A stretch of DNA of 64,000 nt from Phytohabitans suffuscus (GTDB taxonomy: Bacteria; Actinomycetota; Actinomycetes; Mycobacteriales; Micromonosporaceae), in the NCBI RefSeq assembly GCF_011764565.1, contig NZ_AP022871.1, forward strand, positions 8,184,320 through 8,248,319, read 5' to 3'. The notes beneath the pieces are model-generated. The model searched no databases. It had not been told where the DNA came from and saw nothing but the letters and a program-made list of their open reading frames with translations. The translations under genes and the position numbers were made by a program. This document shows, piece by piece, positions 18,622-27,206 of this stretch. How positions within the stretch are numbered: the stretch's first letter is position 1; every line of letters begins with the position of its first letter.

Positions 18622-20021
18622 GTGGCACGCCCCGGCATCGCGGAGCCCGAGCCCTCGCGGGACCTCGGGTTCGGCATCGGCGTACGGCCGGCGATGTTCG
18701 CGCGGCTGCTGGCGGACAGTTCCGGCTTCGACTTCTTCGAGGCCGTCACCGAGGACTTCCTGGGCGCCGGCGGCGAGCGCGGTGACCTCCTGCGGGAGCT
18801 CGCCGCGCGGTCGCCGGTCGTGCTGCACGGGCTCTCCATGTCGATCGGGGCTCGGACCCGCTCGACGTCGGCTACCTGTCACAGCTGCGCGACCTGGCCG
18901 ACGGCGTCGGTGCCCGCTGGGTCTCCGACCACCTGTGCTGGACCGGGGTCGACGGGGTGCGCACGCACGAGCTGCTTCCCCTGCCGCTGACCGAGTCGAG
19001 CCTCGCGCACGTCGGGTCCCGGGTCCTGGCCGCGCAGGACGTGCTCGGCCGGTCGCTGGTCCTCGAGAACGTCTCCGCCTATCTCGGCTTCGACGGGTCG
19101 ACGATGCCGGAGCCGGAGTTCCTCGGCCGGCTGGTCGAGCGGACCGGGTGCCGGCTGCTGCTCGACGTCAACAACGTCCACGTGTCCGCGCGCAACCTCG
19201 GGTTCGACCCGATGGGGTACCTGGCCGCCCTGCCGGCCGGGGCCGTCGCGCAGATCCACCTCGCCGGCAGCCGTGACATGGGCGGCTATCTGCTGGACTC
19301 CCACGACGACCGCGTCTCGCAGCCGGTGTGGGACCTCTACCGCGAGGCCTGCCGCCGCGCCGGGCCGGTCTCGACGTCGCTGGAGTGGGACACCCGGCTG
19401 CCGGAGATCGAGGTGCTCCGCGAGGAGCTGGCGAAGGCGGCCGCGATCCGCGCCCGGGCCGCGCTCGCCCCCGCGCGGCCGCCGGCGCCCCGCGACCCGC
19501 CGCCGGCCGGACCGGCCGGTGCGGACGGCGGGCTCTCCCGCGACCAGCGGGCGCTGCAGGCGGCGATCCTCGACGGGCCGTCGCAGGTGGCGCTGCCGGG
19601 GGCGGGCGGCGGGGAGCCGGGCCAGCGTCCACTGTCGAGGGTGGAGGGCATCTCGATCTACGGCGGCGCCTACCGGGCAAGGCGCGTCGACGGCCTGCGG
19701 CGGGCGTTCCCGGTCCTGCGCGAGCTGGTCGGCGCGGAGCTCGACGGCCTCGCGCTCGACCACCTGGCCGCGCACCCCGGCCAGACCGGCGACCTCGCGC
19801 AGGTCGCCCGCTCGTTCGCCGGATACGTGTGCGACGTGTACCGCCACCACCAGTGGGCCGGCGTCGTGCGCGACGTCGTGGCCCTGGACCTCGCGCTCGC
19901 CGACCGGGCCGGCGGCGACCGGGCGGCGCGGACCACGCTGCCGGACCAGCCGGCGTTCATCCGCGACCTCGCGGCCCGCGCGGGCGTGGCTTTGGACCTG
20001 CCGGGCGACGGCGAGGCATGA
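18622..20021 (+). CDS. Fused DUF692 (MbnB/BufB-like) and DUF2063 (MbnC/BufC-like) protein, one-base frameshift as sequenced
   Basis: Restoring one G in the GGGG at 18847-18850 joins HGLSMSIG to SDPLDVGYLSQLRDLADG and gives about 466 residues. Residues 1-290 are a DUF692 TIM barrel with metal-ligand candidates: HGLS, SDHLCW, LENVSAY, LLDVNNVHVSARN, QIHLAG, DSHDD and SLEWD. Residues about 300-466 resemble DUF2063 partner proteins (LQAAILDG, ISIYGGAYRARRVDGLRRAFPVLRELVG). In methanobactin and bufferin pathways the two are separate subunits of a multinuclear-iron oxidase that modifies cysteines in a peptide. Here they are one chain. The stop overlaps the start of the CHAT-NACHT gene (ATGA), so the two are translationally coupled. 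The peptide substrate is unknown. Confidence 0.82.
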
Positions 20022-23000
20022 GCGGGGCGCGGCCGGACGTCGACGAGCGGTTCGAGTGGCCCGACCTGCTGCTGGAGATCGACACCGTGGCACAGCCCAG
20101 CGGCGGACTGCGGCTGCGCTTCCACGGCGTCGTACGCGGCGGCGAGCGGCGCGACTTCGGCGAGCGCGAGATACCCAACCCGGCGGCACGGCTCAACCGG
20201 CTCGGCGACACGCTCGACGGCTGGGCCGCCGGCTCCTCCGGCGAGCAGCGGTCCATCGAGGCGCACCTGGAGGGCATCGGCGTCGAGCTGTACGAGGACC
20301 TGCTCCCGCCGGCCCTGCGCGAGCACTACTGGTCCGACCTGCACGGCCGGACCGGCGCGACGCTGCTCGTGCTCGTCGAGGACGAGGCGGCCAAGGTCCC
20401 CTGGGAGATCGTCAAGCCGGCGCGGGGCGAGGTCGTCGCGCCCTTCTGGTGCGAGCGGTTGAGCATGTCGCGCTGGCTCGGGTCGCAGCCGATCGCGACC
20501 GCGCTCCCCGGGCTGCCGGCCGCGTGCGTCCTGGCCGACCCGGACCTTCTCGACGTGAGCGAGCCGGCGCGGGCCCACCTCGGGGTGGCTCCCGCCGACG
20601 TGGTCACCGGCTGGGACGGTGTGCAGGACCTCCTCGCCGGCGGCGGCTTCGGCATCCTGCACTGGACCGGGCACGGCCAGCCGAACCCGGAGCACCCGAG
20701 CCTCAGCGCGCTGCCGATCGGCCGGGAGACCTTCCGGCCGGTCGACATCCTCGTCCCGGCCAAGCAGCGGTTCCTCCGGTCCGGGCCGTGGGTGTTCCTG
20801 CACGCCTGCTCGACCAGCCGGTCGACGGTCGGCTCCGTCGGGCTCGCCGGCTGGCCCAAGGACCTCGTCGAGCGGGGCGCCGGCGCCATGCTGGGCGCGG
20901 CGTGGGACGTGCGCACCGGCACCGCGGGCCGGTTCGCCGACGCGGTGTACCGGCTCGCGCTGCGCGGGGTCCCGATCGCGCACGCCGTGCGGGAGGCGCG
21001 CGGCGCGGCACGGATCCTGGGCGACCCGTCGTGGCTGGCGTACCAGCTGTACGCCCACCCGACCTCGTGCGTGCGGCCGGACCGGAGCCGGGGCGAGTTC
21101 ACGTCGATACCGGTCCGGCGGCTGGTGGAACGCGGCTTCCTGCCCCCGGGCGACGAGGCCACGCACTGGCGGCGCCCGTACCTGGAGGCCGCCGCCCGGG
21201 AGCCGCTGCAGCCGCACGCCGACGTCGTCCCGCTGGGCGGCAGCGTCGAGCCCGGCGAGGACCTCGAGTACTCGATGGTCTACGTCGAACCCGTCGTCCC
21301 GAGGTCGGCCACCGGGCGCGAGGTCCTCGACATCGCCGAGGCGGCGGCCGAGCAGGAGGGCGTCGTCCTGCTCGGGGACTCCGGCGCGGGCAAGACCGTG
21401 ACCCTGCGCCGCATCGCCCGCGACCTCGCCGCACGGGCGCTGCGCGGCGACCCGCACGTGCCGACGCCGATCCTGGTCTCGCTGCACGAGTTCGACACCG
21501 GCGACGACCCGCTGGAGTACGTGCGCCGCCGGTGCCGGGACGGCGCGCTGCGCTCGCGCCTGGAGCAGGAGCTGCTGGCGGGACGGGTCTGCCTGCTCTG
21601 CGACGGGCTCAACGAGATGGCCCGCCCCGGCTACCGCCGGAAGGCCCGCGCCTGGCGCGAGTTCGTGCGGCAGTGGCCCGGCAACCGGTTCGTGTTCGCC
21701 TGCCGGACCTCGGCGTACGAGGGTGAGCTGCGACTCGCCGAGATCGAGATCGCCCCGCTCGACGACGAGCGCATCCTGCGCACGCTCTTCCTCAGCGTCG
21801 GCGCGTCCGCCGACGACCTCTGGCAGGCCCTGCGCCGGGGCGGCCTGCTCGAAATGGCGCGCATGCCGCTGTTTCTCGAATGGCTCGTCGTGTCGTTCCA
21901 GCGCAGCGGCTCGCGCCTGCCCGCCAACCGTTCGCGGCTGCTGAAGGGGATCGTCGACTCGCTCGTCACCCGGGAGCGGGACAAGGGGTCCTTCGAGGAC
22001 GCGGAGTTCCGGCTCGCCGCGGCGGCCCTGGCGGAGCTGGCGCACGCCGTCCTCCTCGACTCACCCAACGGGGCTCTTGCGCTGGATCGGGCGCTGGACA
22101 TCTTCCGCGAGTGCCACCCCGGGCTCGAAGGGTCCGCGGTCGCCGAGGGCTGGCGGTTCGTCCTCGACGCCGGGCTGCTGACCGAGCGGGACCAGCAGGT
22201 GCGGTTTCGCAACCTGCAGCTCCGCGACTACTTCGCCGCCTGCGCGCTGCTCGCCCGGCACGAGCGGGGCGCGGTCCTGGACCGGTACCTGGCGCCGCCC
22301 GCCGCCGGCCCCGCCCAGCCGGGCCGGACGGCTCCCGAAGGCGACTGGGCAGAGCCGGTCATCCTGGCGTCCGGCCTGGCCGAGTCGGCCGACTCGCTCC
22401 TGGACCGGACGCGTGCCGTCAACCCGCGGCTGGCCGGCGAGTGCCTGGCCCGCAACGCCCCGGCCGTGACCCCGAGGACCGCCGACGCCGTCCGGCACAC
22501 GCTGCTGGACAGGGCGACCGACGCGCGGGTGGCGGTCGGCGAGCGGGTCGCGGCCGGCCTCACCCTCGGGCGGATCGGGGACCCCCGGCTCCGGCACGAG
22601 CCGGCCGGTCACATCCTGCCCGAGCTGTGCGCGGTCCCGGCGGGCCGGGTGTGGCTGGGCAGCGACGGCGACGAGCACGCGTTCGCCGACGAGCGTCCAC
22701 AGCGGAGGGTCGAGGTCCCGGCGTTCCGGATCGGGCGTTACCCGGTCACGAACGCCGAGTACGGCGCGTTCACGGCGGCCGGCGGCTACGACGAGCCCGG
22801 CTACTGGACCGAGCACGGCTGGGCGTGGCGTGGCGCGCGCGACACGGGCGAGCGGTCGCTGAACCGCCGGCTCAGAAACCTCGCCTACTTCCGCGGGCAG
22901 GTCCACGACATGGAGCGGTGGTTCGACGACGCGGGGCTCGACACGGCCGAGCGGGAGCTGTGGCGCCGGCTCGTGGCGATGGACGACACCGCGGCCCGCG

Positions 23001-23563
23001 CCCACCTGCGAGGGCTCGGCGTGGAGCGGGTGCGCCGGAGGGACGCCCCCGCCTACGCCCGGTACCCCGCCCTGACCGGCGCCAACCAGCCCGTCGTGGG
23101 CGTGAGCTGGTACGAGGCGGCCGCCTACTGCGCCTGGCTGAGCGCGGTGAGCGGGCACCCGTACACCCTGCCGACCGAGGTCCAGTGGGAGCGCGCGGCC
23201 AAGGGGGACGACCGGCGGGTCTACCCCTGGGGACCGGCCTGGGTGGACGGTCGGTGCAACACGGTGCGCGAGGGCGTCGACCGGACGGCACCGGTCGGCG
23301 TGTTCCCCGATGGCCGTGGTCCTTTCGGCTGTGAGGACATGGCGGGAAACGTCGCGGAATGGACGTCGAGCCGGTACGCGCCCTATCCGTTGGCGGATCA
23401 CGACGGGCAGGAGGACTTCGAGCCGGACGGTGTGCCGGTCAACCGGGGCGGGGGCTGGGACTCGACGCGCCGTGTGGCCCGTTGCGCGTTGCGCGCCGAC
23501 ATGAACGAGGCCGCCACCGAAGGAGTGAGCCTCGGCTTTCGCCTCGCCGCCCCGGCGCTCTGA
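20018..23563 (+). CDS. CHAT protease - NACHT ATPase - FGE-domain fusion protein
   Basis: The 1181-residue intact protein has three modules. A CHAT (caspase-like) domain at about 60-360 carries the catalytic pair: His in LHWTGHG (about residue 212) and Cys in HACSTS (about 261). A NACHT ATPase follows at about 430-860, with Walker A GDSGAGKT (about 453), Walker B CLLCDGLNEM (about 525) and RNLQLRDYFAACALL typical of NACHT winged-helix regions. A formylglycine-generating-enzyme-like domain covers about 865-1181 (RIGRYPVTNAEYGAF, GVSWYEAAAYCAWLS, MAGNVAEWTSS, GFRLAAP). The second active-site Cys of true FGEs is not evident, so this domain is probably a ligand-sensing fold. The plan suggests a nucleotide-switched protease triggered through the C-terminal sensor. 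It is coupled to the DUF692 gene by an ATGA overlap. No transmembrane segment is seen. Confidence 0.9.
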   Translation: MSGARPDVDERFEWPDLLLEIDTVAQPSGGLRLRFHGVVRGGERRDFGEREIPNPAARLNRLGDTLDGWAAGSSGEQRSIEAHLEGIGVELYEDLLPPALREHYWSDLHGRTGATLLVLVEDEAAKVPWEIVKPARGEVVAPFWCERLSMSRWLGSQPIATALPGLPAACVLADPDLLDVSEPARAHLGVAPADVVTGWDGVQDLLAGGGFGILHWTGHGQPNPEHPSLSALPIGRETFRPVDILVPAKQRFLRSGPWVFLHACSTSRSTVGSVGLAGWPKDLVERGAGAMLGAAWDVRTGTAGRFADAVYRLALRGVPIAHAVREARGAARILGDPSWLAYQLYAHPTSCVRPDRSRGEFTSIPVRRLVERGFLPPGDEATHWRRPYLEAAAREPLQPHADVVPLGGSVEPGEDLEYSMVYVEPVVPRSATGREVLDIAEAAAEQEGVVLLGDSGAGKTVTLRRIARDLAARALRGDPHVPTPILVSLHEFDTGDDPLEYVRRRCRDGALRSRLEQELLAGRVCLLCDGLNEMARPGYRRKARAWREFVRQWPGNRFVFACRTSAYEGELRLAEIEIAPLDDERILRTLFLSVGASADDLWQALRRGGLLEMARMPLFLEWLVVSFQRSGSRLPANRSRLLKGIVDSLVTRERDKGSFEDAEFRLAAAALAELAHAVLLDSPNGALALDRALDIFRECHPGLEGSAVAEGWRFVLDAGLLTERDQQVRFRNLQLRDYFAACALLARHERGAVLDRYLAPPAAGPAQPGRTAPEGDWAEPVILASGLAESADSLLDRTRAVNPRLAGECLARNAPAVTPRTADAVRHTLLDRATDARVAVGERVAAGLTLGRIGDPRLRHEPAGHILPELCAVPAGRVWLGSDGDEHAFADERPQRRVEVPAFRIGRYPVTNAEYGAFTAAGGYDEPGYWTEHGWAWRGARDTGERSLNRRLRNLAYFRGQVHDMERWFDDAGLDTAERELWRRLVAMDDTAARAHLRGLGVERVRRRDAPAYARYPALTGANQPVVGVSWYEAAAYCAWLSAVSGHPYTLPTEVQWERAAKGDDRRVYPWGPAWVDGRCNTVREGVDRTAPVGVFPDGRGPFGCEDMAGNVAEWTSSRYAPYPLADHDGQEDFEPDGVPVNRGGGWDSTRRVARCALRADMNEAATEGVSLGFRLAAPAL

Positions 23564-23611
23564 CCGCCCGGCTGATCCGGGCCACGGGCACGCCCTCGCT
23601 ATTGTCTGCCT

Positions 23612-23950
23612 ATGGGCCAGCCTCCGGAGCATTTCAGCGACTACAGCCTGGAACAGCTCGCCGACCGGGTCGACGACCTCGTCGAGTCCGACTATTCGGA
23701 TCGGATCGCGGTCAACATGGCATTGGCGGAGGTGTATCGGCGCCTCCCGCTCGCGACAAGCCGCCGCGATACCCGCAGGCTTGAACGCATGCGGGAGGAG
23801 CTGCACCGCTGGCTCCGGGGTGACGACAACCGCCGGATGGGCGGACATGACGGTGACGACTGGCCGCAGCGCGGAGGGTATGTCTGCATGTGCTCGATCG
23901 AGCGCCTGGAGCCGCGGACGGAACGGGATCCTCAGGCCCCGGGGCGCTGA
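23612..23950 (+). CDS. Small acidic/basic protein with a C-terminal CMC motif, unknown function
   Basis: The 112-residue product is highly charged and mostly helical in appearance (LEQLADRVDDLVESDYSDRI, RRLERMREELHRWLRG). A Gly/Asp-rich stretch leads to the only two cysteines, in GGYVCMCSIERLEP. It matches no family I recognise. It starts 48 bases after the CHAT-NACHT-FGE stop, with TATTGT at -10 distance from ATG 23612. Its end overlaps the radical SAM stop by 19 bases in convergent orientation. Its GC content is lower than its neighbours. It could be an accessory protein or a peptide substrate of the flanking modifying enzymes; both are guesses. Confidence 0.6.
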   Translation: MGQPPEHFSDYSLEQLADRVDDLVESDYSDRIAVNMALAEVYRRLPLATSRRDTRRLERMREELHRWLRGDDNRRMGGHDGDDWPQRGGYVCMCSIERLEPRTERDPQAPGR

Positions 23951-25308
23951 GCCTCCTCGGCCACCCGCCGCCGGTACGCGGCCGCCGCGTAGCCGACGAA
24001 CGTCCGCTCGAACTCGGCGCAGTCGCACGAGCGGTCGCGCGTGCCGCCGGTGCGCGCGAAGGAGTCGTACGGAGATCCGGCGCCGCAGTACAGCGCGAAC
24101 CTGCAGCCCTCGTCGCGGCAGCGCCGCGTGCCGTCGTCCACCCACGCGCCCGAGCCGTCCGGAGCCGGCTCCTCACCGAGGTAGCTGCCCTGCGCGAAAC
24201 CGGTCTCGCCGGCCAGGAAGACGCACGGGTACACGTCGCCGCGCGGGTCGAGCACGACCGTCCGGGAGCCGTGGCAGCAGTGCCCGGCGACCGGCAGCGG
24301 CGGCTCGCCGTGCACCGCCGCGGCGATCCGGTCGTAGACCGGGGGATGGCCGCAGAACGCCGCCGCCAGCCGGGTGCTGCCGCCGAGCCGCGCGGCCAGG
24401 GCGTCCTCGCCGACCAGCGACCTGGACAGCACCGTGCTCCCCGCGCCGACGTGGGCCCGGGTGTCGAACATCGGCGCCAGGTAGGCGCTGAACAGGGGGT
24501 TCGCCAGCAGCCCGTCCGCGTCGAGGTGGTCGCGCAGCTCGCCGAGCTTGTCCAGGACGTTCCGGTCGACGTTGACCCGCATGCGCACGCGGGCGCCGCG
24601 GGCGAGCGCGAGCCGGACATGCTCCATGATCGTGCCGTACGTGCGGGCGCCCTTCGGCCCGATCCGCAGCCGGTCGTGCGTGCTCGCCGGCCCGTCGACG
24701 GTCACGTGGAGCCCTTCGATGCCCGCGGGGCCCAGCAGGTCCTCGTACAGGTCGAGGTTCCACGCGTGGGTGGAGGCCATCAACCGGATGCCGCGCTCCC
24801 GCGCCGAACCGCACAGGAACTCGACGACGGCGCGGTTGTCCGGGCTCAGGGCCTCACCGCCGTACAGCGTCACGGAGCGCCGCCGCTCGTCGCCGAAGAC
24901 CGCCTCCGCGTAGTCGAGGGCCTTGCCGGCGACCGTCTCGGACATCGTCACCGAGGGCGTGGTGCGCCGTATCCCGTGCTGGAAGCAGTAGACGCACTTG
25001 AGGTTGCAGTCGTAGCTGGGCATCAGGTAGACGCGTGGCGGGGACGCGCGGGCGACCCGGCCGCGACGCAGCAGCTCGCCGGAGAAGGCCAGCCGCTCCT
25101 CCTCGGGCGGGCGGGCCGTCACGATCGAGGCGCCGACCAGGGACGCCAGCAGCCGCGGGGGCAGGCCGGCCAGGTCACCGGCGGCGAGCTGGCCGGCCGC
25201 CGCCTCGGGCACCTCGACGGCGGTGCCGAAGCAGGTGTTCAGGGCGAGCGCGGTGCCGTCGACGGCCGGGGCGAAGACGGCGAAGTCGCTGACCCGGAGC
25301 CCGGTCAC
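23932..25308 (-). CDS. Radical SAM / SPASM-domain peptide-modifying-type enzyme
   Basis: The 458-residue protein has an N-terminal peptide-recognition-like region, then the radical SAM motif CNLKCVYC at about residues 98-105, a GGEALSPD glycine-rich motif, and a C-terminal SPASM-like region with many Cys (CCHGS, DVYPCVFLAGE, CRDEGCRFALYCGAG, CDCAEF). It should bind three Fe-S clusters and modify a peptide or protein by a radical route. GTG 25306-25308 overlaps the membrane-protein stop (GTGA), so the two are one operon. No obvious precursor peptide ends in a known RiPP signature; the 112-residue convergent neighbour is the only small candidate. Confidence 0.87.
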   Translation of the reverse strand: MTGLRVSDFAVFAPAVDGTALALNTCFGTAVEVPEAAAGQLAAGDLAGLPPRLLASLVGASIVTARPPEEERLAFSGELLRRGRVARASPPRVYLMPSYDCNLKCVYCFQHGIRRTTPSVTMSETVAGKALDYAEAVFGDERRRSVTLYGGEALSPDNRAVVEFLCGSARERGIRLMASTHAWNLDLYEDLLGPAGIEGLHVTVDGPASTHDRLRIGPKGARTYGTIMEHVRLALARGARVRMRVNVDRNVLDKLGELRDHLDADGLLANPLFSAYLAPMFDTRAHVGAGSTVLSRSLVGEDALAARLGGSTRLAAAFCGHPPVYDRIAAAVHGEPPLPVAGHCCHGSRTVVLDPRGDVYPCVFLAGETGFAQGSYLGEEPAPDGSGAWVDDGTRRCRDEGCRFALYCGAGSPYDSFARTGGTRDRSCDCAEFERTFVGYAAAAYRRRVAEEAQRPGA

Positions 25309-27104
25309 GAGCGGGCCACCGGTCCGCCGGCGATGATCCGGTCGAGGGCGCCGATCAGGACGGTCAGGCCGGCCTGCGCGCCGAAGCCCCACACCGCGGC
25401 GGCCACGTAGTCGCGCCAGGTGCCGAAGGGGTGGTCGAAGTACATCGCGGTGAGGCCGGTCCAGACGGTGACGCTGGCGATCGCGGCGAACGCCAGGGTG
25501 TTTCGCAGCCGGCGGGTCAGCGCGACGCGCTGGGCGGTGGCGGCGGCGCTCGCCCGCGCCTCGCCCAGGGTCGAGGCCGCCTCCGGCACCCGGACCGGTC
25601 CGGTCCCTTCGGCGAACGTCCGGGTCTTCGTGCCGAGGACGCCCAGGTACTGCCGGCCCAGCGCGCGCAGCTCGACCGCGGCGTCGCGGAGCCGGGCGTC
25701 GACGTCGAGCGTGTCGTAGGCGGCGCCGTCCGGGGCGGCCGCCATCTCGTCGCGGACGGTCCGCACCGTCGCCAGCGCCCGGCTGAGCCGTTCCCGGTCG
25801 CGGTCGCGGCCCTGGCCGACCGCCGGCTCCAGCGTGGCGCCGAGGTCGGCGAGGTCTCGCGCCGCCCGCTCGTCGTCGGGCCAGGCGCGCAGCGCCGACG
25901 CGGTGGCGTCCACGTCGGCGAGCAGGGGCGGGACCTCGCCGGTGTCGCCGATGTCGCGACCGCGCAGCAGCTGGTCGGCGTGCGCGGCGATCGCGGGCGG
26001 CGCCGCGGCCGGCTCGGCGGCCGCCGTGGCCCGGGCGGCGGCCAGCGCGGCGAGGCGGACCCCGAACGGCTCCCACGCCTCGACGAGCGCGCGCAGGCCG
26101 GTCAGCGCGTCGAGGTGCTCCTTGTACGGCCCCTTGTCCGCGTCGACCTCGCTGAGCCGCCAGCGCAGGGCACGCAGCCGCGACCGGACGGTGTCGAGCC
26201 GGGTGGTCAGCGCGGCCAGGAACGAGTACGCCTGCCACGGGGTGCCCTCGGCGCCGGCCCGGAACCGCTGGTGCGCGGCGGCCGCCTCGGCCTGCAGCAG
26301 CCACGCCTCCTCCTCGGCCTGGGAGAGCGCGCTCAGCCGCCCCGACTGCCACGCGGCCAGCACGGCGAGGGCGATGCCGGCCAGCAGCAGCAGGGCCGGG
26401 AAGAGCACGTCGTCGGTGCGGCGTACGGTCAGCGCCACCTCGCCGCCGCCGCCGGCGGACGGCGACAGGTCGACGGTGCCGGTGTAGTCGCCGGCGCCGT
26501 CGAGCCCGGCGAACGACAGCTCCACGTGCCGGGCCCCGGCGCGGCAGGTGGCGGTCACCACGGCCGCGCCGCCGCCGGCCCGCGCGACACCGCCGACCAC
26601 CATGGCGGACCCGGTGTCACCGCAGGTCGCGCCATCGGCCAGGGGCACGGCGGCGTTGCGGGTGCCGTGCAGCAGCGGCCCGCGGAAGGAGGTGACCCGC
26701 CAGTCCGCGACCAGCGGTGTCCACGAGCCGGTGGCCGAGACGCGGAACGGCCGGCGTGCCACGACCGTCGCACCGGCCTCGGAACGGGCGAGGGCAACGA
26801 CGAACCCCGCGGTCACGGCCGGGGGCGGCGCGGCGAGCGTCACCGTCGCGACGCCGCCGGGCTCGAGGCGCGCGGTGGCCGGGGCGGACGCGCCGGTGCC
26901 GTCGGGCAGCCTCGCCGTGACGACGACGTCGTACGCGGTGCCGGTGTTGTTGACCAGCGTGACCCGCGCGGGCTCGCCGGCCCGCACCGCGAGCGTGGCG
27001 GCGCCGTCGGCGAAGTCGACCGCCGGCGGGTCGGCGGAGGCGGGCAGCGGCACGGCGAGCACCAGCAGCGCGACCGTCGCCGCGGTGGCAACGGCACGGC
27101 GCAC
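25305..27104 (-). CDS. Membrane protein with extracellular Ig-like domain and cytoplasmic coiled-coil region
   Basis: The 599-residue product begins with a Sec signal peptide (VALLVLAVPLPASADPP). About 200 residues of beta-rich, CARDB/Ig-like extracellular sequence follow (ARVTLVNNTGTAYDVVVTARLPDG). One membrane span lies at about 237-255 (LFPALLLLAGIALAVLAAW). A long helical Ala/Arg/Glu-rich cytoplasmic part covers about 260-530, and two more spans lie near the C-terminus (TLAFAAIASVTVWTGLTAMYF; AAVWGFGAQAGLTVLIGAL). The function is not known. It is translationally coupled to the radical SAM gene, so it may be its client, anchor or surface sensor. The start codon is GTG 27104 behind GAGGAGGGG. 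Confidence 0.78.
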   Translation of the reverse strand: MRRAVATAATVALLVLAVPLPASADPPAVDFADGAATLAVRAGEPARVTLVNNTGTAYDVVVTARLPDGTGASAPATARLEPGGVATVTLAAPPPAVTAGFVVALARSEAGATVVARRPFRVSATGSWTPLVADWRVTSFRGPLLHGTRNAAVPLADGATCGDTGSAMVVGGVARAGGGAAVVTATCRAGARHVELSFAGLDGAGDYTGTVDLSPSAGGGGEVALTVRRTDDVLFPALLLLAGIALAVLAAWQSGRLSALSQAEEEAWLLQAEAAAAHQRFRAGAEGTPWQAYSFLAALTTRLDTVRSRLRALRWRLSEVDADKGPYKEHLDALTGLRALVEAWEPFGVRLAALAAARATAAAEPAAAPPAIAAHADQLLRGRDIGDTGEVPPLLADVDATASALRAWPDDERAARDLADLGATLEPAVGQGRDRDRERLSRALATVRTVRDEMAAAPDGAAYDTLDVDARLRDAAVELRALGRQYLGVLGTKTRTFAEGTGPVRVPEAASTLGEARASAAATAQRVALTRRLRNTLAFAAIASVTVWTGLTAMYFDHPFGTWRDYVAAAVWGFGAQAGLTVLIGALDRIIAGGPVARS

Positions 27105-27206
27105 ACGCCCCTCCTCGCCCCGAACGACCGGTCCACCGACCCTATGGCACCGTCCAACCCGGACGAAATCACCTGTCCGGGCACCGGCCGGTCATCCGGC
27201 GCGGGG

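Noticed and set aside
22610..23563. Genuine formylglycine-generating activity in the CHAT-NACHT protein
   Set aside because: Only one Cys is visible in the usual C-terminal site and no sulfatase substrate is nearby, so a binding-fold role is more likely.
23612..23950. FxsA-type or other known RiPP precursor for the radical SAM enzyme
   Set aside because: There is no FxSxx C-terminus, no leader/core boundary and no repeated core; only the neighbouring position and CMC motif make it a candidate.
23932..25308. Anaerobic sulfatase-maturing enzyme
   Set aside because: No sulfatase gene is in the window and the N-terminal region and coupling to a membrane protein do not fit that role.
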